Under the pieces are notes generated by a model. That model was not told the origin of the DNA and ran no database searches. It was given only the letters and a program-made list of their open reading frames with translations. Position numbers and translations under genes: made by a program. From positions 1-64,000 of the forward strand of contig DDFF01000010.1 in the NCBI GenBank assembly GCA_002337045.1: DNA of 64,000 nucleotides, in the 5' to 3' direction. This document shows positions 17,431 through 24,402 of this stretch, piece by piece; position 1 is the first letter of the stretch; every line of letters starts with the position of its first letter. Source of the stretch: Bacteroidetes bacterium UBA1935. GTDB lineage: Bacteria > Bacteroidota > Bacteroidia > Chitinophagales > Chitinophagaceae.

Positions 17431-18075
17431 ATGAAACAAAAAATAAGTGTTGCGGTAGCAGATGACCACCCAGCTTTAGTAAAGGGATTACGTTTTATTC
17501 TTGAAGCCTATAAAGATTACAAAGTGTCTATTGAGGCTTATAATGGTGCAGAATTAATAGAGAAGATAGAACAAGCACCCCAAAAAACCGATGTGTGCTT
17601 ATTAGATATTAGTATGCCTGTAATGAATGGCTTTGAGGCGTTGACGATTATTAAACAACGATGGAAGTCAATTAAAGTGATAATGCAATCCACTTATTAT
17701 AATGAGTTCAACATACTAAAAGCGTTCCGAGAGGGGGCATCAGCATATATTCCCAAAGATGCAAACCCCCAAGAAATTAAAAGTGCTATTGATACTGTTT
17801 GTGCTGACGGCTTCCACTACTCCGAATGGGAAAAAGAACACGTATTGCCACATATACAGGACAAAACAATCCTTACAACTATTAACGACAAAGAAATAGA
17901 GTTTTTGAAACATATCTGTTCAGATATGACATATGACGATATTGCCGCTGTTATTGGTAAAAGTGCAAGAACAGTTGAAGGCTATCGAGATGCTTTATTT
18001 CAAAAACTAAAGTTGAAAAACAGGACAGAATTGGCTCTGTTCGCTATTAGGTCAGGTTTAGTAATTATCCATTAA
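17431..18075 (+). CDS. Orphan NarL/FixJ-type response regulator
   Basis: A 214-residue two-domain regulator. The receiver domain (1-120) has the acidic pair D11/D12, phospho-acceptor D59 in CLLDISMP, S87 and K109 (IPKD). The C-terminal LuxR-type helix-turn-helix (about 148-210) includes YDDIAAVIGKSARTVEGY. All phosphorylation residues are present, so it should be phosphorylatable, but no histidine kinase lies in the window. It shares a transcript with the 62-residue protein before it and is followed by a TACCGTT array in front of the large secreted hydrolase gene, its likely target. Confidence 0.92.
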   Translation: MKQKISVAVADDHPALVKGLRFILEAYKDYKVSIEAYNGAELIEKIEQAPQKTDVCLLDISMPVMNGFEALTIIKQRWKSIKVIMQSTYYNEFNILKAFREGASAYIPKDANPQEIKSAIDTVCADGFHYSEWEKEHVLPHIQDKTILTTINDKEIEFLKHICSDMTYDDIAAVIGKSARTVEGYRDALFQKLKLKNRTELALFAIRSGLVIIH

Positions 18076-18084
18076 TTAGAGAAA

Positions 18085-18119
18085 TACCGTTGTTTAACGG
18101 TAAAAAATACCGTTTTTTT
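18085..18119. promoter_or_regulatory. TACCGTT heptamer array between response regulator and hydrolase gene
   Basis: Three heptamers in alternating orientation: TACCGTT (18085-18091), AACGGTA (18096-18102) and TACCGTT (18108-18114), spaced 11 and 12 nt start to start, about one helical turn. The last two form a hairpin followed by a T tract to 18119, so termination after the regulator gene is an alternative reading. The heptamer resembles the TACnnnT half-sites bound by NarL-type regulators. Confidence 0.5.
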
Positions 18120-18161
18120 CACGTTGATGTTTTGTTGAACTTACACGCAAATTTTCAACGT

Positions 18162-21100
18162 ATGCCATTCAACATTATCAAACCACAGAAGCAAAGGACG
18201 AGATTGTTCTTATGGGTATTCGTACTTATTACTTTATGCAGCAGCATAAAAGCAAATGCACAGCTTGATAGTGCTAATTATGACCCGATTGCAGACATTG
18301 ACAGTCAACTACGGAGAATTTTCATGCCGATATGCCACCCAGACCCTGGTCCTTGGTTCCTGTATGATATGGCTTCTCACTCTTTGGATAGTATAGAGTT
18401 TACAGATAATAATCCCGACACTATACAGCGTGATGTATGGTTTAAGATATACGAAGAAATGAGGAATAGTGCGTACAATAGGTCTGCATTGATAACCGAT
18501 GATTCAATATATACACTAAACTCCCAATTTAGAAAAGATACAGTAGCTATGAATATCATGGCATACGATTATCTACGATTTAATGACTCTGCATTGTCGA
18601 GCAATTATTATTTCACAGCAGATACTGTCAACGATACACTAATAGAGAATGGCTATCCTTGTGAGTTAAATCCGTTTATTACACAACGGGTATTTGCAGC
18701 CAGCCCGATGGAGTTCTTTTTGGCATATAAGACAATTACATATAGAGTTGATCCGACTTTCATCTTTCATGATAGTTATAATGACTTCATGGCTAATAAC
18801 TGGACTATTCAAATTGATTTCGGCGATGGTAGCGGGTGGCATACAATAACAAATCCTACAATGGTTTCTCATTTTACAATAACGTACCCTACAAAAGGAT
18901 TAAAAGTAATTCGAACACGTGTTTTAGATGGACCGAGTACCGTGATAATGACTTCTAACTCAATGGTACAGGCGAGTGATAGAGTTAAACCCACACCACA
19001 AAGAAAAATATTCATTGGCGATGCTTCAGTTTCGGTTTGGGAGCCGTGCAGTGAGTCAGGCGGGCCTTTACAAAAAACTATATTTTATCTTGAGGGATTA
19101 GATGTGCAAGATGCCTCGCCATTTCATGATAGGGATGAAGAGCAGATTTATTTAGAAATGGTAGAAGATGCAAAAATCCCCGAGTTGCTAAATTTTGGTT
19201 ACCAAATTGCAGTAGTAAATTGGGATAATAGTAGGAGAGATATTAAGGACAACGCGCAAACACTGATAGACATTCTCAAATATTTCAAGTGTGAACAAGT
19301 TACGCTCGGGGACAGTGGCACACACCAACAATTTGTAATTATTGCAGAAAGTATGGGAGGTCTTGTCGCCCGCTATGCGTTATGTGATTTTGAGCAAAAT
19401 TGGTCAACAATTGGTGGTTGTTTAGCAGAGAAAATGCACAATACAAGACTGCTGATTACGTTTGACTCCCCACATAAAGGTGCGAACATTCCTATTGCGT
19501 ATCAGCATTTATACAGAAATGTTACTAGATTGATTTTTGGAGCAAATACGATTTCACAAAGGCAACAAGCTGTCTTAAATAAAGCAATGTTAGACGCAAA
19601 ATCTGTTAAACAAATGCTGCTATATCACGTTGACTCTTATAATCCAATTACCCAAGAGTATTCTCAACATAACGATAAAGGCGATTTTGACGATGATTTA
19701 CTTAACATTGGCAATTATCCTCAATATTGCAAGTTAGTGGCTATGAGCAATGGTTCATTAAAAGGCATTGGACAAACACACTTTTATGACACATTACAAA
19801 GAACACCTAACGATTATTTGATGGATTGGGATATAAATATGTGGGTAACATTGTTCGGCGAAACTGCAATATTAGCGGGTACAAATTTTGAACTAAGAAC
19901 CACACCTAACGGTAACGGAACAATCCATACCAGTAATTATGACTTTTATAAGCCAAAAGTAAAAATCACAATAAAGAAATGGAAATTAAAAGTAGTTGTT
20001 ACAAGTAGTTACTGGTATAGTGTGGGTGGGTCATACTATGGTAAAAACGTAAAACCTTATGATGTTATTCCCGGTAGTCTTTATGATGTTAATAGTATGG
20101 CAATCGATGAAGGATGGGAAGCCTCTGGTTTAATTAGAACACTTGTTTTTGGATTAAATAAACCCCATTACGATACAACGACTCATGTTTGGTCATTATC
20201 ACACTGGACTGGTGGCAAACGTTTCGCTTTCGGTAGAGATGTCAGATTTACCACTGATGGTCTTCATTTTTGCTTTATACCAACGTTTTCTGCACTAAAC
20301 TATGATATTACTGATTGGTGGGAAAATATAGAAGATGAAACAATGAGTACGAAGATGAGCAAAACACCTTTTGACCTAATAACAGGTATCACTGAAAGGT
20401 ATCCATATTTGCATATTAATAATCAACCTCCATTGTCACTTACTGGTAACTTCATCGCTTATAATGTTAAGAAGTACAACAGAGAGCATTTGCAAATAAG
20501 GAATGATAGTTTAGGAGACTGGGTTAATGGTGTGAGTGGAAATAAACCGATATGGCGTTATCCAAACTGTAACGAAACACAAGGACATAGGAAGTATTGG
20601 TTAAATCAAGAAATTGGCGATGATACATTAAGGATAGAAAATAGAGAAACTGCTTGGATGTGTTTGTACGATGCAGAGCGTTACATTGCAGTAAATGAAA
20701 GAAGTCCTTTTTATAGGTATGTTAGTGCAACCCCTGCTACATTTATTATTCCAGGTATGTATTCAAAAGAAAATGACTTAACCATAGCTTCGGGGAAATT
20801 ATTAATACTAATGACAAGGGATACAAATAACATTCATGTGCCTACTTCTTATAGTAGAACTGAGTATGTTAAAGATAGCATCCCATGGGTAAGATGCTGT
20901 TTCTTCGGTGCTAAATCTACACTACCTGAAAACCCTGAGTTAGAAAAAATAAAGAGTGAGAATGCCGAATTTATTGTATATCCAAATCCTATTTCAAATA
21001 ATGAAATAACAATAAGGTATACCGCAGTGCCTGACCCCAACAGTAGGTTAGTAATCTATAATATTAGTGGAAGTAGAATGATAGATAAAAGTTTCGACGA

Positions 21101-21224
21101 GAATAATAACGGCATTACTACGTACAAACTTGAGATTGAACAAGGTAAATACCCAAGTGGTTTATATTATATTACGCTTAAAAATGGCGATAAATTGTAT
21201 AAACAATCAATTATCATTAAGTAA
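18162..21224 (+). CDS. Very large secreted alpha/beta hydrolase with T9SS sorting domain
   Basis: About 1020 residues from ATG 18162, chosen because it places a signal peptide (RTRLFLWVFVLITLCSSIKANAQ) at the N terminus. Around residues 235-280 a PKD-like strand pattern appears (IDFGDGSGWHTI). The central part is a lipase-like alpha/beta hydrolase: the nucleophile elbow AESMGGLVARY places the serine at 397, and ITFDSPHKGANIP follows as in PGAP1/lipase families. The C-terminal about 85 residues (VYPNPISNNEITIRY to QSIIIK) are a type A T9SS domain. The substrate is probably a lipid or other ester, but the long region after the hydrolase core is unassigned. Confidence 0.85.
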   Translation: MPFNIIKPQKQRTRLFLWVFVLITLCSSIKANAQLDSANYDPIADIDSQLRRIFMPICHPDPGPWFLYDMASHSLDSIEFTDNNPDTIQRDVWFKIYEEMRNSAYNRSALITDDSIYTLNSQFRKDTVAMNIMAYDYLRFNDSALSSNYYFTADTVNDTLIENGYPCELNPFITQRVFAASPMEFFLAYKTITYRVDPTFIFHDSYNDFMANNWTIQIDFGDGSGWHTITNPTMVSHFTITYPTKGLKVIRTRVLDGPSTVIMTSNSMVQASDRVKPTPQRKIFIGDASVSVWEPCSESGGPLQKTIFYLEGLDVQDASPFHDRDEEQIYLEMVEDAKIPELLNFGYQIAVVNWDNSRRDIKDNAQTLIDILKYFKCEQVTLGDSGTHQQFVIIAESMGGLVARYALCDFEQNWSTIGGCLAEKMHNTRLLITFDSPHKGANIPIAYQHLYRNVTRLIFGANTISQRQQAVLNKAMLDAKSVKQMLLYHVDSYNPITQEYSQHNDKGDFDDDLLNIGNYPQYCKLVAMSNGSLKGIGQTHFYDTLQRTPNDYLMDWDINMWVTLFGETAILAGTNFELRTTPNGNGTIHTSNYDFYKPKVKITIKKWKLKVVVTSSYWYSVGGSYYGKNVKPYDVIPGSLYDVNSMAIDEGWEASGLIRTLVFGLNKPHYDTTTHVWSLSHWTGGKRFAFGRDVRFTTDGLHFCFIPTFSALNYDITDWWENIEDETMSTKMSKTPFDLITGITERYPYLHINNQPPLSLTGNFIAYNVKKYNREHLQIRNDSLGDWVNGVSGNKPIWRYPNCNETQGHRKYWLNQEIGDDTLRIENRETAWMCLYDAERYIAVNERSPFYRYVSATPATFIIPGMYSKENDLTIASGKLLILMTRDTNNIHVPTSYSRTEYVKDSIPWVRCCFFGAKSTLPENPELEKIKSENAEFIVYPNPISNNEITIRYTAVPDPNSRLVIYNISGSRMIDKSFDENNNGITTYKLEIEQGKYPSGLYYITLKNGDKLYKQSIIIK

Positions 21225-21258
21225 ATTGCATATGGTATTTTTTTAATAAACAACATTT

Positions 21259-21633
21259 ATGGCTAATATCAAAAAGTATCTCACATTATTATGTATGTTC
21301 TTCTTTCTACTTGCTTGTACCAAAAAAGAAAGACAATACTCAGTTACTGGTAGAATGGTATACAAGGACAATAAAGAACCTGTTAAAAAGGTTGGATTCT
21401 CTTTTTGTATAGATTATGTAACGGGTTCGTTTACTTCTAAAAAAACAAGTGAGAAGTCATATCTATTTGTAACTGATGATAATGGAGGGTTTACTGTTTC
21501 GTTTAATTCGCAAGAAAAGAGGTCTTATAGAATAGGATATGAGTGTGGTAGTGATTATTTATGGTTTGGTGGACAAACCAACAAGAAAAGTTCAAGTATT
21601 GATGCTGGCACGATTGAGATAGATAGAAAATAA
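21259..21633 (+). CDS. Small surface lipoprotein
   Basis: A 124-residue lipoprotein. The signal peptide ends in a lipobox-like FFFLLACTKKE with the acylated cysteine at about residue 20. The mature part YSVTGRMVYKDNKEPVKKVGF and later VTDDNGGFTVSF resemble the beta-sandwich of carboxypeptidase-regulatory-like domains often found at the start of Bacteroidota outer-membrane proteins. It follows the large hydrolase by 35 nt on the same strand and could be co-transcribed with it. No catalytic motif. Confidence 0.75.
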   Translation: MANIKKYLTLLCMFFFLLACTKKERQYSVTGRMVYKDNKEPVKKVGFSFCIDYVTGSFTSKKTSEKSYLFVTDDNGGFTVSFNSQEKRSYRIGYECGSDYLWFGGQTNKKSSSIDAGTIEIDRK

Positions 21634-21655
21634 ATAATCTAAAACAAAAGCAACT

Positions 21656-21903
21656 ATGAAAAAATCAAGATTACTCTGTTACTGAGTTTGGTAGTATTAT
21701 TTGCAGCTTGTAAGAAAGACTACACTTGTAAGTGTACGGCATCTGTTAATGTACCTGGCTTTGGTACTGTTAGTGTAGATACTACTTATGTAATTAATAA
21801 AACCACAAAAAAGAAAGCAAAGAATGATTGTTCTGATTCTGAAAAAAAATTAAAAACAGAAGTTGAAGCTGAGGGTGGTAGTGCTTCATGTTCGGTACAA
21901 TAA
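21656..21903 (+). pseudogene. Small lipoprotein gene out of frame at its start
   Basis: The frame ending at 21903 encodes a lipoprotein-like product: reading from 21659 gives KIKITLLLSLVVLFAAC, a good lipobox, then a mature cysteine-rich part (KKDYTCKCTASVNVPGFG to GSASCSVQ). The only ATG in the right place, 21656, is followed by six A residues, which puts it one base out of frame, so as written it yields a nine-residue peptide. Seven A residues would join ATG to the lipoprotein. It is either a decayed gene or a phase-variable one in the off state; a low-level start at TTG 21688 would lack most of the signal peptide. Confidence 0.6.
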
Positions 21904-21925
21904 ACAAAACAAATGGGGCTGATTG

Positions 21926-21954
21926 GCAGGCGTAAATATACGCCTGCTTTTTTA
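21926..21954 (+). terminator. Terminator of the hydrolase/lipoprotein group
   Basis: GCAGGCGTA (21926-21934) and TACGCCTGC (21939-21947) form a 9-bp GC-rich stem with a 4-nt loop followed by seven T. Confidence 0.9.
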
Positions 21955-22073
21955 TGCCTTAAATTTCTCTTGAAAATACGAATGATAATATTATACTCTT
22001 TCAACTATCAAGCTAAGTAATGTGAAATAGTATCAAACATTGATTTCATGCTTATGGTAAGTGTAACAGCTTA

Positions 22074-23528
22074 TTATTGCGGACTAACTGGCTTTGAACC
22101 TGTATAGATGTTCAATTGCAAAGGGGTATTTATATTAGTGCGGTGGGATAAAATGCTTATTATTCCTGTAGAAGGGTTCGGATATATAGTTAACAGGGAT
22201 GACACACTATTAATGTTGTCAATGGATGTTCCAGCTCCTTTATCATGTACAAAATGTACTACGTTATTGCCTGTGGAAGGCCATGAATTTAAAAAGTCTT
22301 GAATAGGGTAAGACTTGTTTTCACCCATCGTTTTGCCTGGATTATTAACATATATATAGTCGTCATCAATGCCTAACGCAACCATAAAATGAGGTATAGT
22401 CGTAGTACTCATACTTGTTCTTACCCTGATGATAACTGGTACACTATTACACAAGTCGTTTTTCAAATCTTCGAATGTGTATTTACCAGCATATGCACTA
22501 TACATCGACAGACTTAGCTTGTTAAAAGCAGTAGCTTGCTCTGTAGGACTTGAAGCATTTGGGTTGCCCATAGTATTACAAATATCACTAACCGAATATT
22601 GCATAGATCCACCTGCGAAGTATCCTAAACACATTCTTACGCAATTCTGACCACACTGTTCCGTGTTAAAGTCTTGGACTGAAAATGGAACAGCAAATGA
22701 AGGGCAATTATTGCCTGGTATTATTGTAATACTTTTGCTGTCCAAAACAGTATAAGTTGTAGAGCCAAAAGAACGATACTCAAGTTTTGCGATATAGTTT
22801 CCTGCCTTTGACTTTATTGAGTTAGTGGTGAAATTGATGTTTTTTGTCTGACCGTTTTGAAGATTATTTACAGAACTATCTAATAGATATGTAACATAGT
22901 TTCCTGTCCCATCATACCAACCTATTCTTACATTACCATTAAATACTCCATTGTTACAACTAACCTGAGAGGTAATGTAGGAAGGTTTGTTGTATTGCCA
23001 TAAACCAGAAATACCAGTAAATGAGCCAGATAATGAAGCTGACACAACTGGTATTGTTATGTAAAAGTTACCAACATAGTAGTATTTGCCCGTTATAGAA
23101 TTGCGATATACAGCGTAAAAGTATCCATTGCCTCCTGCTGTTAATCCATGAGCAAAATTCAATGTTATTTTTGTAGGAGTGCTTGAAATTGTTTGATAAT
23201 CATTTTTTATACTACCACATAAGCCATTTGGGTTGTTAATATTTGATGTTCCCCAAGTTTCTCCATTTTGAAAGTAAGATGTGCCAGTCTGTTTTTCAAG
23301 TTCTATAGTAATGTGTGAAGATGATAATGCCGTGACACGCCCTTTGACGGCAGTATCTGGAATAGAACCAGGGCCATTGGATAAATTAAATGCAACGCAA
23401 TTTAAAGCCCCATTAGTACATACATAAGGTGCAGAATATGTTTCCCATATTCCTACACTTGGAGAAGATGTTTGACCGTATGAGGGAAGACCAAAAATTA
23501 GGAAGAGCAGTGAGACATACAATCGCAC
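22074..23528 (-). CDS. Secreted C39-like cysteine peptidase with truncated T9SS domain
   Basis: 484 residues from a GTG start (23528) that leads straight into a signal peptide (MRLYVSLLFLIFGLPSYGQ). Residues about 30-270 are Ser/Thr/Asn-rich and look like two beta-sandwich domains. From about 280 a papain-like C39 fold is visible: the Q-x-x-x-x-x-C-G core places the catalytic Cys at 292, the His is H380 in IPHFMVALGID, and the usual Asp of the DP motif is Asn (N396, VNNPGK). A T9SS domain begins YPNPSTGIISIL but stops about 25 residues later instead of about 70. Either the 3' end was cut or the start was displaced. Repeats lie on both flanks. Confidence 0.75.
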   Translation of the reverse strand: MRLYVSLLFLIFGLPSYGQTSSPSVGIWETYSAPYVCTNGALNCVAFNLSNGPGSIPDTAVKGRVTALSSSHITIELEKQTGTSYFQNGETWGTSNINNPNGLCGSIKNDYQTISSTPTKITLNFAHGLTAGGNGYFYAVYRNSITGKYYYVGNFYITIPVVSASLSGSFTGISGLWQYNKPSYITSQVSCNNGVFNGNVRIGWYDGTGNYVTYLLDSSVNNLQNGQTKNINFTTNSIKSKAGNYIAKLEYRSFGSTTYTVLDSKSITIIPGNNCPSFAVPFSVQDFNTEQCGQNCVRMCLGYFAGGSMQYSVSDICNTMGNPNASSPTEQATAFNKLSLSMYSAYAGKYTFEDLKNDLCNSVPVIIRVRTSMSTTTIPHFMVALGIDDDYIYVNNPGKTMGENKSYPIQDFLNSWPSTGNNVVHFVHDKGAGTSIDNINSVSSLLTIYPNPSTGIISILSHRTNINTPLQLNIYTGSKPVSPQ

Positions 23529-23549
23529 AAAGCCAGATTGTTTTAATAG

Positions 23550-23579
23550 ACCACAAGGGGGTATGCCGCCCCTTGTGGT
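23550..23579. repeat. Long hairpin just upstream of the C39-like gene
   Basis: ACCACAAGGGG (23550-23560) and CCCCTTGTGGT (23569-23579) form a perfect 11-bp stem. It is unusually GC-rich for this AT-rich region, has no T tract on either side, and ends 22 nt upstream of the GTG start, so it would lie in the 5' leader of the minus-strand transcript. Confidence 0.6.
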
Positions 23580-23588
23580 TCTATGAAA

Positions 23589-23730
23589 TTTCGACGTTTC
23601 ATATATTATGAAGATAACATTAATTGTAACAGGTGCAAGAACAGCTAATTATTATATCCACATTTAATGCACAAAAACGCCCTACACGAAAACGTGTAGA
23701 GCGTATGCACAAAAGTGAGAAACGTCGAAA
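23589..23730. repeat. 12-bp inverted repeat enclosing 118 bp upstream of the C39-like gene
   Basis: TTTCGACGTTTC (23589-23600) and GAAACGTCGAAA (23719-23730) are exact inverted copies. The segment between them has no gene. Size and position resemble invertible promoter segments of Bacteroidota, but no invertase is in the window and I could not place a clean TAnnTTTG box inside it. Confidence 0.5.
23667..23714. repeat. Hairpin bracketed by 10-bp direct repeats
   Basis: ATGCACAAAA occurs at 23667-23676 and 23705-23714. Immediately between the copies ACGCCCTACACG (23677-23688) and CGTGTAGAGCGT (23693-23704) form a 12-bp stem with one C-A mismatch and an AAAA loop. The whole unit lies inside the 12-bp inverted repeat at 23589-23730. 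It resembles a tiny insertion with target duplication or a recombination site. Confidence 0.55.
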
Positions 23731-23888
23731 CTTCAAATATTGTGCAACTCTATTATACTATTCTTTCTATAAACATCAAGATTATTTACATGTTTTTGGA
23801 GATGTGAAATAAGCTATTTTCTATTAAATGTGCAAGCGTAAATAGGTAAAAAGATTAATGACTATTTTTATTTTATTGCTAAGTCTCT

Positions 23889-23931
23889 CAAATCCTGAAT
23901 AATCTGGTTCGATAAACGTCCAAAGAGGTTT
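23889..23931. repeat. Dispersed repeat copy 1 (partner at 28650)
   Basis: Aligned by hand without gaps, 34 of 43 positions match 28650-28692, with a shared core GGTTCGATAAA-[CT]-GTCCAA. Most differences are transitions. On the minus strand both copies can be read as WTFIEPD with synonymous third-position changes, so the copies may be remnants of a coding sequence. Confidence 0.55.
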
Positions 23932-24357
23932 CCACAAAGCTAACCCCTTTGCAAAAAATAATACGTTAACAACTACCTTAATCTTTCGCTTGAAGCACCC
24001 CGACTTGGTTATAGTAAAAACTATCATTAAGAAATTAACTGTCAATTGTTAATAATAAATTTATGCATCCCAAACGGAGTATACTTGTTAGTGGTATGAC
24101 TATCTGTTTTTTTATTAAATAACAATAATGCAATTAATATAAATATTTGAATGAGAAGTATTTTTAAACCCTATTGTCACAAAATTTTACAAACTATGCA
24201 TTATAGGATTATATAAGTATTTAATTCGGTATTTAGTTCTGCTAAATAACCTCATCGTTTCTAGCTGAAAGATCAGTTTTAATCATAATGCTATTGTCAA
24301 CTTCAAAGATAATCAGAGAATAACTTTAATGATACTATACAATTACATGTTAATGTA

Positions 24358-24400
24358 AAAACACACCCGAAATTAGTTTTTTTCAGGTGTGTTTTTTCTA
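24358..24400 (-). terminator. Terminator of the subtilase gene
   Basis: AAAACACACC (24358-24367) and GGTGTGTTTT (24386-24395) form a 10-bp stem directly after the minus-strand stop at 24403; the loop is 18 nt. Confidence 0.7.
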
Positions 24401-24402
24401 TT

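Larger units (their letters stand above)
23529..24402. other. 874-bp non-coding stretch rich in repeats
   Basis: No supportable gene. Its left third holds the GC-rich hairpin, the 12-bp inverted repeat and the bracketed hairpin listed separately. 23889-23931 is a copy of a 43-bp repeat found again at 28650-28692. The rest (about 23940-24350) is AT-rich with no feature I can name. A 73-codon minus-strand frame at 23824-24045 lacks coding character except for a WTFIEPD stretch inside the repeat copy. Confidence 0.6.

Noticed and set aside
23824..24045. 73-codon minus-strand frame in the large gap
   Set aside because: No ribosome site, low-complexity hydrophobic ends, and its only conserved-looking part is the dispersed 43-bp repeat.
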